A stretch of 25,853 nt of DNA from an uncultured Eubacterium sp. Its GTDB lineage: Bacteria > Bacillota > Clostridia > Lachnospirales > Lachnospiraceae. Positions 16,685 through 24,814 of this stretch are shown one piece after another; the stretch's first letter is position 1; each line of letters opens with the position of its first letter. Made by a program: the position numbers and the translations under genes. The stretch spans positions 1-25,853 of the forward strand of contig CAJTZX010000053.1 of NCBI GenBank assembly GCA_910584345.1, written 5' to 3'. Under the pieces are notes generated by a model. It did no database searches and was not told the origin of the DNA. It saw nothing but the letters and a program-made list of their open reading frames with translations.

Positions 16685-17608
16685 TTGAAAAAAGTATTTA
16701 TAACAGGAGCTACCGGTTTTATAGGCCAAAAACTGATCTTATCTTTGTTGGAACGGCAGATAGAAATTTATGCGTTAGCTCTTCCGAATGAGGCTGACAG
16801 ATTGTCAGAAAACAGTATGCTTCATATTATTCTTGGAAATTTAGATCAGTCAGATGAAATAGAGAAACAGATGGAAGGTATTGTATTTGATGTGATGTTT
16901 CATTTGGCATGGACAGGCGTTAGCACAACGTATAAGAATGAGGCAAGTTTACAGATTAAGAATATTCCATTTGCATTAAAAGTAATGGAAATAGCTAAAA
17001 TGCATGGTTGTCATCATGTGGTTTGTACGGGTTCTGTAAGTGAATATGCATATGTTGAGACAGCTGTTAATGGAAAACAATTACCATGTCCCAGCGATAT
17101 GTATAGCGCAGCAAAATCAGCAGTACATATTTTTTGCGATTTATTTGCCAGACAACATGGAATAAATTTTAATTGGATATTGATTCCAAGTATTTATGGA
17201 CCAGGACGTAATGATAATAATTTGATTACTTATACGATTAAGATGCTGTTAGCCGGAAAGAAACCCTCCTTTACGAGATTGGAACAAAAGTGGGATTATA
17301 TTTATATCGATGATTTGATACTTACATTGATTCTTGTGGCAGAATACGGAAAAGAAAATAAAGTATATGTGACCGGTAGTGGGGTTGCGAGGCCAATGTA
17401 TGAATATGTGCAGATAATAAAAAATAAGATTGATTCTAAAGCAGAGTTAGGAATAGGAGACATTCCTTATAAAACGGATAAGATAGATCATGCAGTTACA
17501 GATATTACGGAATTAAAAGAAGACACTGGGTATGAGCCCTTGATTTCTTTTGAGGAAGGCATTTGTAAAACTATCGATTATTTCAAAGAAATGTTGGAAA
17601 GAACGTAG
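16685..17608 (+). CDS. extended SDR NAD(P)-dependent nucleotide-sugar epimerase/reductase
   Basis: A 307-residue extended short-chain dehydrogenase/reductase. G8-A-T-G-F-I-G14 is the Rossmann GxxGxxG, S117 lies in C-T-G-S-V-S-E-Y, and Y140-S-A-A-K144 is the YxxxK catalytic pair. It is shorter than CDP-glucose 4,6-dehydratases (about 350-360 residues) and lacks their typical active-site T-D-E/K segment, so it looks more like a CDP-4-keto-sugar reductase or epimerase (abequose/tyvelose-pathway type) acting after rfbF. The start is TTG at 16685, 7 bases after AAGGAG (16672-16677). Exact substrate is unknown; pairing with rfbF makes a CDP-sugar likely (inference). Confidence 0.85.
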   Translation: MKKVFITGATGFIGQKLILSLLERQIEIYALALPNEADRLSENSMLHIILGNLDQSDEIEKQMEGIVFDVMFHLAWTGVSTTYKNEASLQIKNIPFALKVMEIAKMHGCHHVVCTGSVSEYAYVETAVNGKQLPCPSDMYSAAKSAVHIFCDLFARQHGINFNWILIPSIYGPGRNDNNLITYTIKMLLAGKKPSFTRLEQKWDYIYIDDLILTLILVAEYGKENKVYVTGSGVARPMYEYVQIIKNKIDSKAELGIGDIPYKTDKIDHAVTDITELKEDTGYEPLISFEEGICKTIDYFKEMLERT

Positions 17609-17676
17609 TTTGATTAGTTTTGCTCATTGGTGTGATTTTTTCATGAAATGTTGGAATGTGAAAGGATATTTTACTT

Positions 17677-19866
17677 ATGAACCATGTTATCGGTTATGCA
17701 ATTGCGATTGCAATGCCAATTTTATTCTATTTATATATATTTGCCATTTTCAATAAGACAAATGCAATTGTCGAAATAAACACTTTTACGAAATCAGACT
17801 GGTATATTTCAATATTTATTTTCGTCAGCATAACCTGTGCAATTGCAGTTCTGATTAAGCAAAATCAATTTATCTATTATTGGGATTATGGAAGAGAATG
17901 GACAACAGCGCTTAGTGTATCCGATGAGTTGTTTGCAAATCCGATCAATGCACTAAAAAGTATCTATGCATCGATTAATAACACAGATTATAATCAGCTT
18001 ATGCCTGTTTTGATTATTCTGCCTTTGAAAATATTGGGAAATTCTTTTGCAAGGTATGTAGTTGTTAATATGGTTTTTTACATGTGTCCGGCTTTATTTA
18101 TGATAAGTCTTTTAGCATATAAAATTTTACACAAGTATCAGATCAATGGAACAAAATTCTGGAATATTGTGTTATTCGTTTCTTTAACGCCAATTTTATA
18201 TTATGTTCTTTTAGACGGATTTATGGATGCTCCTGTATTAATATTAATATCAGGTTTGCTCATGCTGTCATTGGAACTTGATTTCGAAAAGGTAGATATT
18301 GTTGCCTGTGTTGAGATGGCGGTTGGAATTCTAATGCTCGTATTATTTCGGCGTCATTTCGCATATTGGGTAGTCGGATATATAGTTTCTATATTTTTTA
18401 TTGCGGTGTATCACATTGCAAAAGAAAAAGATAGGTTTAGAAAATTTAAAGTCTATGTCATGGATATGCTTATCATAGGTGGGATATGTTTGTCTGTGTT
18501 ACTGACTGTTTTCAGGCAGTTTTTTTTGAGATCTGTATTTAATAATTTTTCTTATGCATATAGTGCATACAATGTTACATATGCTGAAAAATTTGAGAGG
18601 ATTGTAGTTGTATTTGGATGGGGAGTGTTATTTATGGCATTTATTTTAGCTCCCATAGTATGCAGATGGTATAGAGGATTATTTGCCATAACAATTTCTT
18701 ATTTTATTCATATAGCTTTAGCAACTTTTTTACTCTGGCGTGAACTGCAAATGAATTGGCATCAGTATTATTTAATTGTAATTCAAGTCATATTGCTGGC
18801 GTCTGTTGGTTTATTTGGGTTGGCAGAGCAGAAAAAGAAGAAAAACCAAATATTAATAAAACTGGCAGGTGTCATATGGGGATTGATAAATGTTGGAGTA
18901 TGTTTTGTGCCGATTTTTCAAGGGACAAATATATATCATTTATTTTCAACAAGATATTATGAGGCCAAAACAAGAAACGATCTGGAGACTATCCATGAAA
19001 TGATAGATTATGTTAATGAAATTGCTAATCTGGAAAATGGGAAATGGGTATATGTTTTATCCAGTTCAGGAGTTTTAAATTCTGATATTTTAGGAAAAGC
19101 AGAATTACCATTTAATATAAATCCAATTCCGACATTGTATGGGACAAGGGAAGTAGATCTAAGAGATGGATTTCCAGAAGAATTGTTTCAGGCAGATGTA
19201 GTGATTGTTGGGGAACCGGTTCAGACGCACCTTCCGGATGGAAAGCAGCAAATTATATCGCATTTGTCAGAACTGATTTTGGATTCTGATTCCTATCTTG
19301 GAAAACACTACTCTTGTGTAAAAAAGTTTGTTCTGGATGGAGGAGTGACAGCTAATGTATACAATAGAATCTCTCAATATAATAAAGAAGATTATGTAAA
19401 ATTACAAACATATTTTAACAATTTATATGGAGAATACCCAGAATTATTTGGTAATCGTATTGTTTATCCAACAGCGTTTTTTCCTGATAAAGTTGGTGAA
19501 AAAATTATATTGACACAAGAGGATAAAATCTTTGGAACCAACTGTGGAGAGGATGTGGATCATTTAGTTTCAACAAGCGAGGGTCATTTGGTTTATGGAC
19601 CTGGCAAACGAATTGAAAAAGGTATTTATGATGTAACTTTTAAATACGATTATGACGGAAAAATAAAGACAGGAGAATCTCTGGGAATAGTAGATATATG
19701 TTTGTCATTGAACGTCATTGCATCTTCTGATTTTAAAGCTGGGGATTCAAAGATTCGATTGGAACATGTGAAGATTGATGATCCTGATGACAAATGTGAG
19801 GTAAGGATGTACGTTAATGTTCCAGGAGTTAAATTTCAATCAGTAACAATTGAGAAGGTGGAGTAA
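17677..19866 (+). CDS. GT-C (PMT/ArnT-like) membrane glycosyltransferase with extracytoplasmic tail
   Basis: A 729-residue integral membrane protein. About ten or more hydrophobic segments occupy residues 5-415, with Asp70 in the Y-Y-W-D-Y-G-R-E-W loop after the second segment, the place of the catalytic acidic residue in GT-C enzymes using polyprenyl-phosphate sugars. Residues about 415-729 are soluble and should lie outside the membrane. They include a mixed region with P-T-L-Y-G-T-R-E and a β-rich terminal part (about 615-729) that looks like a carbohydrate-binding β-sandwich. The next gene starts immediately after its stop and encodes a GtrB-like enzyme that could make the lipid-linked donor. 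The ATG at 17677 has AAAGGA about 11 bases upstream. The target glycan is unknown. Confidence 0.75.
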   Translation: MNHVIGYAIAIAMPILFYLYIFAIFNKTNAIVEINTFTKSDWYISIFIFVSITCAIAVLIKQNQFIYYWDYGREWTTALSVSDELFANPINALKSIYASINNTDYNQLMPVLIILPLKILGNSFARYVVVNMVFYMCPALFMISLLAYKILHKYQINGTKFWNIVLFVSLTPILYYVLLDGFMDAPVLILISGLLMLSLELDFEKVDIVACVEMAVGILMLVLFRRHFAYWVVGYIVSIFFIAVYHIAKEKDRFRKFKVYVMDMLIIGGICLSVLLTVFRQFFLRSVFNNFSYAYSAYNVTYAEKFERIVVVFGWGVLFMAFILAPIVCRWYRGLFAITISYFIHIALATFLLWRELQMNWHQYYLIVIQVILLASVGLFGLAEQKKKKNQILIKLAGVIWGLINVGVCFVPIFQGTNIYHLFSTRYYEAKTRNDLETIHEMIDYVNEIANLENGKWVYVLSSSGVLNSDILGKAELPFNINPIPTLYGTREVDLRDGFPEELFQADVVIVGEPVQTHLPDGKQQIISHLSELILDSDSYLGKHYSCVKKFVLDGGVTANVYNRISQYNKEDYVKLQTYFNNLYGEYPELFGNRIVYPTAFFPDKVGEKIILTQEDKIFGTNCGEDVDHLVSTSEGHLVYGPGKRIEKGIYDVTFKYDYDGKIKTGESLGIVDICLSLNVIASSDFKAGDSKIRLEHVKIDDPDDKCEVRMYVNVPGVKFQSVTIEKVE

Positions 19867-20820
19867 ATGAAAAAAATAATTTCGATTGTAGCGCCTATGT
19901 ATAATGAAGAAAATCTCGTGCACGAATATTGTGAAGAGACAATGAGTGTCATGAGAAAAATGCAAAAAAAATATGATTATGAAATTATTTTAGTTAATGA
20001 CGGCTCAGCTGATGATACTTATAAAAAGATGCTATCGGAACAGCAAAAAAATATGGAACATATATCTGTTGTATGTTTGAGCAGGAATTTTGGACTTGAG
20101 GGAGCTGTAAAAGCCGGTTTGCAAAAGGCAAATGGAGACGCAATTATTGTTATGGATGCAGATCTTCAAGATCCGCCGGCCTTATTGCCGGAAATGATTA
20201 GAAAGTGGGAACATGGAGCGGATGTTGTAGTGTGCAGCAGGATAAAAAGAAGCAATGACCATTTGTTTAAAAGACTGACAGCTGCTTGTTATTATAAAGT
20301 ATTAGATAATTTATCCGGAAAATTAAAATTAGAAAAGAGTGCTGCAAATTTCAGGCTGTTATCAAAAAAAGCATTGGAAGTCTTGTTGTCCATGAACGAA
20401 GTAAATAGTGTTTTTCGGGTTATGGTGCCATATGTCGGTATGAAAACAGATATTATTGAATATGACAGAGACAAAAGATTTGCTGGCAAAACAAAATATC
20501 ATTTGAAAAATATGATACCTTATGCTTTAGCAAGTATTACAAGTATTTCTATTGAACCTTTACGGAAAATATTTTGGTTTATACCAATAAATCTTCTTGT
20601 AACCGTAATTTCAATAACAGGAATGATTGTATCCACAGATATTTGGCGGGCAATGTGGGGAATTATTTTAGCTTTCAGTATTTTATTTGGATTGCTTTTT
20701 GTAGCGGTTTTGATTATTGCAGAATATATAGGACAAATTATGTTGGAAGTAAAAGGAAGGCCAACTTCTATCATATTAGAATATTTACCAAGGCAGATAC
20801 CTCAAAATGATTTGGAGTGA
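19867..20820 (+). CDS. GT2 polyprenyl-phosphate glycosyltransferase (DPM1/GtrB-like)
   Basis: A 317-residue GT2 enzyme expected to move a sugar from a nucleotide donor onto undecaprenyl phosphate at the inner face of the membrane. The N-terminal domain has P-M-Y-N-E-E (10-15), V-N-D-G-S (43-47) and the metal-binding D97-A-D99 in V-M-D-A-D-L-Q-D-P-P. R-F-A-G-K-T-K-Y follows in the family's conserved place, and two C-terminal transmembrane segments lie at about 235-255 and 263-290, as in GtrB. Its ATG abuts the stop of the GT-C gene (TAAATG), so the two are probably one functional pair. No GtrA-type flippase is seen nearby. Confidence 0.9.
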   Translation: MKKIISIVAPMYNEENLVHEYCEETMSVMRKMQKKYDYEIILVNDGSADDTYKKMLSEQQKNMEHISVVCLSRNFGLEGAVKAGLQKANGDAIIVMDADLQDPPALLPEMIRKWEHGADVVVCSRIKRSNDHLFKRLTAACYYKVLDNLSGKLKLEKSAANFRLLSKKALEVLLSMNEVNSVFRVMVPYVGMKTDIIEYDRDKRFAGKTKYHLKNMIPYALASITSISIEPLRKIFWFIPINLLVTVISITGMIVSTDIWRAMWGIILAFSILFGLLFVAVLIIAEYIGQIMLEVKGRPTSIILEYLPRQIPQNDLE

Positions 20821-20822
20821 AA

Positions 20823-20903
20823 ATGAATAACAGGAATATGAAAAATGATTTAAAGACACTTTCTGGAGTAAAAGGATTGGCTGCAATTGGTATTACATGT
20901 TAG
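20823..20903 (+). pseudogene. N-terminal remnant of an acyltransferase-3 gene
   Basis: A 26-codon frame starts 2 bases after the GtrB-like stop and reads K-T-L-S-G-V-K-G-L-A-A-I-G-I-T-C before TAG. This matches the start of acyltransferase family 3 (OafA-type) proteins, where a Leu-x-Gly-x-(K/R)-Gly-Leu-Ala-Ala-(I/L)-Gly-Ile run leads to the catalytic His in the first membrane helix. The remaining 300 or more residues are missing; the next gene begins 23 bases later. The junction suggests a deletion that removed an acyltransferase and joined the flanking genes. An intact family member occurs at 24815-25828. Confidence 0.6.
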
Positions 20904-20926
20904 CGCTATTAGAGGAGAATTAAAAA

Positions 20927-21865
20927 ATGAAATATCATCGTATAGGGAATTCCGGATTAAAATTAACAGAAGTAACATTCGGTTCTGCATTAACGATTGG
21001 CACTGAAATTATGGATATTAGGCAAGCGGAACAATTAATTGATATGGCATGGAAACTTGGAATACGTTCCTTTGATCTGTCGAATAATTATGGGATGGGA
21101 AATGCAGAAAGAATTGTTGGAGATATTTTGCAGAATTATCCAAGAGAAGAATTTGTGATTGCTACAAAGGGTTCGTGGCCTGTTGGCGATACACCATATC
21201 ATAAGGGATTATCCAGAAAACATATTTTATGGGCTTTTGATGAATCTATGCAGCGCATAGGTATGCAATACATAGACATATACTATGCACATCGATATGA
21301 TCCGGAGACTTCTATGGAGGAGATCGTCCGCACATTTAATTATTTGATTCAAACAGGCAGAGTCAGATATTGGGCAACATCGGAATGGCCGCAAGAAGCT
21401 TTACAGGAATGTCATGAAGTCTGTAACAGGCTTGGCTTGGAAAAGCCTATATTGGAGCAGTGCATATATTCCTTTGCTGTTAGAAAAACAGAGACAAATG
21501 GAGTAAAAGACTTCTGTGAAAAAAATAATATAGGGATGTTGGGCTTTTCTCCGCTTTGTCAAGGGTTACTTACCGGTAAATATAGAAACGGAATTCCTAA
21601 AGGTTCAAGAGTAGATAAAAGCAAAGCATTGAATTATGATAAAACTTTGAATTTTTATGAACAATGTAAGGATAAAATTGATGGATTTTTAGACGTTTGT
21701 GAAAAATTTAAAATTTGTCCTTCCCATGCAGCAATTCAATGGGGAATTCAAAAAAATATATATCCTGTTTTGGGTGCAAGCAGCCCGGATCAATTAATGG
21801 AAACAGTTAGTGGCCTTAATATAGATATACCAAAGGAAATGTGGGAAGAATTAGAACAATTATAG
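20927..21865 (+). CDS. aldo/keto reductase
   Basis: A 312-residue NADPH-dependent aldo/keto reductase of the potassium-channel-β/YghZ-like branch. The catalytic tetrad is intact: Asp50 and Tyr55 in F-D-L-S-N-N-Y, Lys81 in I-A-T-K-G, and His122 in Y-Y-A-H-R. The cofactor-binding segments G-F-S-P-L-C-Q-G-L-L-T-G-K-Y and V-L-G-A-S-S-P-D-Q-L are also present. AGAGGAG precedes the ATG. It heads a tight run with a TIM-barrel isomerase and an FAD oxidoreductase, so it probably reduces or oxidises a sugar or cyclitol intermediate for the glycan locus (inference). Confidence 0.92.
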   Translation: MKYHRIGNSGLKLTEVTFGSALTIGTEIMDIRQAEQLIDMAWKLGIRSFDLSNNYGMGNAERIVGDILQNYPREEFVIATKGSWPVGDTPYHKGLSRKHILWAFDESMQRIGMQYIDIYYAHRYDPETSMEEIVRTFNYLIQTGRVRYWATSEWPQEALQECHEVCNRLGLEKPILEQCIYSFAVRKTETNGVKDFCEKNNIGMLGFSPLCQGLLTGKYRNGIPKGSRVDKSKALNYDKTLNFYEQCKDKIDGFLDVCEKFKICPSHAAIQWGIQKNIYPVLGASSPDQLMETVSGLNIDIPKEMWEELEQL

Positions 21866-21880
21866 AAACAGGTGGTGATT

Positions 21881-22699
21881 ATGAAGTTATCGATATCAAA
21901 TATAGCCTGGGATGAGGCTTTCGATCAGGAAATGTACATTTTTTTAGAGAAACACTCGTTTGATGGAATAGAAATAGCGCCCACAAGAATTTGGAAGGAA
22001 AATCCTTATGATCATATAAAAGAGGCAAAGGAGTATAAGGCAAGTATGTTAGAAAAGTATAATTTGCATATTTCTTCCATACAGTCTATTTGGTTTGGCC
22101 GTACAGAACGAATTTTTGGATCACAAGAAGAGAGACAAAAATTAATAGATTACACACAAAAAGCATTTGAATTTGCGAATGTACTTGGATGTAAAAATAT
22201 TGTTTTTGGGTGTCCTAAAAACAGAAATATTGTAACCGAACGTGATAGTGGCGTGAATGAAATAGCAACCGGATTTTTCTGCAAGCTAGCACAGCTCGCC
22301 AAAAAAAATGATACAATTTTATCTATAGAAGCGAATCCACCGATTTATCATACGAATTATTTAAATAAAACAAAAGACGCCGTGGCATTGGTCAGGAAAG
22401 TTAATCATCAGGGTATTGCCATAAATTATGATTTAGGAACGGCACTTGAAAACAGGGAACAAATTGGGGAAATAAAAGATTATATTCAATTTGTGAATCA
22501 TGTTCATATAAGTGAACCTGAATTGCGGCCAGTTATCATAGGACATGTTCAGGAAAATTTATGCCTGAATTTAAAAAAACTTAATTACAGAAATTATATA
22601 TCAATTGAAATGGGCAATTTAAATAATATTTCAAAAGTTCAGGAAATTTGTATTAATCTTAAGAAAACAGTTCGAGGAAAGCTAAATGATATGGGATAA
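21881..22699 (+). CDS. TIM-barrel sugar isomerase/epimerase (AP_endonuc_2 fold)
   Basis: A 272-residue xylose-isomerase-like TIM barrel. The four metal ligands expected at strand ends are present: Glu150 (S-I-E-A-N-P-P), Asp184 (N-Y-D-L-G-T-A), His209 (H-V-H-I-S-E-P) and Glu243 (S-I-E-M-G). Family members isomerise or epimerise keto-sugars and inosose-type compounds with a divalent metal. The ATG at 21881 is preferred to GTG at 21872 because AGGTGG lies 6 bases before it. It follows the aldo/keto reductase by 15 bases and its end overlaps the FAD oxidoreductase by 14 bases. Substrate unknown. Confidence 0.87.
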   Translation: MKLSISNIAWDEAFDQEMYIFLEKHSFDGIEIAPTRIWKENPYDHIKEAKEYKASMLEKYNLHISSIQSIWFGRTERIFGSQEERQKLIDYTQKAFEFANVLGCKNIVFGCPKNRNIVTERDSGVNEIATGFFCKLAQLAKKNDTILSIEANPPIYHTNYLNKTKDAVALVRKVNHQGIAINYDLGTALENREQIGEIKDYIQFVNHVHISEPELRPVIIGHVQENLCLNLKKLNYRNYISIEMGNLNNISKVQEICINLKKTVRGKLNDMG

Positions 22700-23819
22700 G
22701 ATTATTATTGGAGGCGGCCTGTATGGTCTGTATTCAGCGCTTTTGTGTGGAAAACATGGACAATCAGTTCTGGTATTAGAATATGATGATAAGCCGTTTC
22801 AAAGAGCTACTTATATTAATCAGGCGAGAGTACATCAGGGTTATCACTATCCGCGTTCGTATTCTACAGCAATAAAGTCTGCGTATTATTTTGAGCGTTT
22901 TAGCAAAGATTATGCAGATTGCATTTTGTCAGATTTTGATAAAGTTTATGCGACTTCTGCAGATTTTTCGTGGACGAGTGCGCACCAGTTTAAAAAATTT
23001 TGTAAAGCAGCCGGTATACGTTGCGATGAGATAGGCGTGGAGACTTATTTTAAACCGAATAAATGTGATGGAGCTTTTTTAGTAAAAGAATTTACTTATG
23101 ATGCAAAGTTGTTATGTGCAAAAATACGAAAAGAAATTGAAAGATATTCTCAAATTAAATTAGTATTCAATGCCAGAATCAGGACAATAGAAAATGATGG
23201 AATAAATTATGTGATAACAACCGAGGATGGTACGGTAAATAAGAGTGGATTTGTTTTGAATGCCACATATGCGTCTGTGAATCAAATAAATGCAAAAGCA
23301 GGTTTTGAACCTTTTAAAATAAAATATGAATTATGTGAGATCATTTTGTGCAGTGTCAGTGATGCATTAAAAAATGTAGGTATAACAGTAATGGATGGGC
23401 CATTTTTTTCAATTATGCCATTTGGAAAGACAGGATATCACTCTTTAACAGCAGTTACATTTACGCCACATGTAACAAGTCACAATGATTTTCCAACTTT
23501 TGAATGTCAGAATCATTGTAAGGAAGGTAAAAAACGGTGTACACCGATGCAGCTTGGAAATTGTAATGAGTGCAGTGCGAAACCTCATACGGCATGGGAG
23601 TATATGTCAGGACTTGCAAATAAATATTTAAAAGATGAATTGGAATTTAAATATATAAATTCGCTGTTTTCAATGAAGCCGATACTTAAGGCTTCGGAAA
23701 TTGATGATTCCAGGCCTACCATAATAAAAGAATATACGAGTTGTCCCAAATTTATCAGTGTATTGTCTGGAAAAATAAATACAGTATATGATTTGGATGA
23801 GGTGTTATTGAATGACTAA
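22686..23819 (+). CDS. FAD-dependent oxidoreductase (DAO-like) with cysteine cluster
   Basis: A 377-residue flavoprotein. The N-terminal Rossmann motif I-I-I-G-G-G-L-Y-G-L-Y (6-16) with E32 of V-L-E is the FAD-binding GxGxxG...E, and the His/Arg-rich block A-R-V-H-Q-G-Y-H-Y-P-R (47-57) follows as in D-amino-acid-oxidase-like (DAO) enzymes. Unusually, residues 274-296 hold five cysteines (C274, C278, C285, C293, C296) with H277, spaced C-x3-C-x6-C-x7-C-x2-C. This could be a zinc or iron-sulfur site or disulfides; I know of no such site in typical DAO proteins. It overlaps both neighbours (14 bases before, 8 after). It likely oxidises a sugar hydroxyl in the locus-specific pathway (inference). 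Confidence 0.85.
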   Translation: MIWDKIIIGGGLYGLYSALLCGKHGQSVLVLEYDDKPFQRATYINQARVHQGYHYPRSYSTAIKSAYYFERFSKDYADCILSDFDKVYATSADFSWTSAHQFKKFCKAAGIRCDEIGVETYFKPNKCDGAFLVKEFTYDAKLLCAKIRKEIERYSQIKLVFNARIRTIENDGINYVITTEDGTVNKSGFVLNATYASVNQINAKAGFEPFKIKYELCEIILCSVSDALKNVGITVMDGPFFSIMPFGKTGYHSLTAVTFTPHVTSHNDFPTFECQNHCKEGKKRCTPMQLGNCNECSAKPHTAWEYMSGLANKYLKDELEFKYINSLFSMKPILKASEIDDSRPTIIKEYTSCPKFISVLSGKINTVYDLDEVLLND

Positions 23820-24747
23820 TAAAGAAAATAATTTTATTTCTGCAGTTGTCTATTTGGATTCAAAGAAAAAGGAAACATTAGATTTTTTACAGATGTTGGC
23901 AAAAATATTAGAAATAAATTTCCTGAAAAGTGAAATTATTTGTGTAGATGATGGGATATCACAGGATATATTGGAAGCATTACATAGTATGCATGAAAAA
24001 TTTCCGAATCAAAATATAACGGTGATACATATGGGGTTTACACATGGTTTGGAGTCAGCTATGAACGCAGGTACAGATTTGGCTATTGGAGACTTTGTAT
24101 TTCAATTTAATACCTGTTTCATAGATTACAATCAGTCATTGATTATGGAGGTATATCGTAAATCCTTAGAAGGATACGATATTGTAAATGCGGTTCCGCC
24201 AGAAAAAAGCAGCCGGCTGTCATCGAAAATTTTTTATAGACTGTATAATAATTTTTCAGACAGTGATTATGAGTTATGTACAGAAAGATTTTCTATCATA
24301 TCGAGGAGAGCAATCAACCGCGTGTCTTCTTATAGTAAAACGATTCCTTATCGAAAAGCAGTTTATACATCAAGTGGATTACAGATTGTTAAATTAAAGT
24401 ATAAGCAAACTGCTGAGGAAACAAATAAAGTTAGGAAGAGATTGAAAAAAGAGAAACAACCCTGGATGGATGCGTTGATATTATTTACTGATATTGCATA
24501 TAAAGTGGCTATTTTCTGTACTTTACTAATGCTCTTATTTATGTTTGGAATGGCTCTATATACTGTTTTAGCTTATTTTGGAAAAAATAAGCCAGTCGAA
24601 GGATGGGCTCCGATTATGGGATTAATATCGGTCGGTTTTTTTGCTGTCTTTTTCTTATTCTCTATCATAATTAAGTACTTGGATGTTTTGTTAAAATTAG
24701 TTTTCAAAAAACAAAAATATTTGATTTCATCAGTGGAAAAATTATAA
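23812..24747 (+). CDS. GtrB-like GT2 homologue lacking the DxD motif
   Basis: A 311-residue protein with the same layout as the enzyme at 19867-20820: a GT2 domain with V-D-D-G-I at 45-49, the G-x-x-x-A-x-x-A-G turn (G79-L-E-S-A-M-N-A-G), and two C-terminal membrane segments at about 222-250 and 266-293. Where active relatives have V-M-D-A-D-L-Q-D-P-P it has F-Q-F-N-T-C-F-I-D-Y, so both metal-binding aspartates are replaced (N100 and C102), and the later R-F-A-G-K-T block is also missing. The frame is intact and overlaps the preceding gene by 8 bases, so it is kept as a gene rather than decaying. It is probably a non-catalytic partner or an enzyme with altered chemistry (inference). Confidence 0.75.
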   Translation: MTNKENNFISAVVYLDSKKKETLDFLQMLAKILEINFLKSEIICVDDGISQDILEALHSMHEKFPNQNITVIHMGFTHGLESAMNAGTDLAIGDFVFQFNTCFIDYNQSLIMEVYRKSLEGYDIVNAVPPEKSSRLSSKIFYRLYNNFSDSDYELCTERFSIISRRAINRVSSYSKTIPYRKAVYTSSGLQIVKLKYKQTAEETNKVRKRLKKEKQPWMDALILFTDIAYKVAIFCTLLMLLFMFGMALYTVLAYFGKNKPVEGWAPIMGLISVGFFAVFFLFSIIIKYLDVLLKLVFKKQKYLISSVEKL

Positions 24748-24814
24748 TGAAATTTGCAATTTATAAATTAAGAAAAGAAACAGGAAACAATTGAATACAT
24801 GGAGGATTAATATT

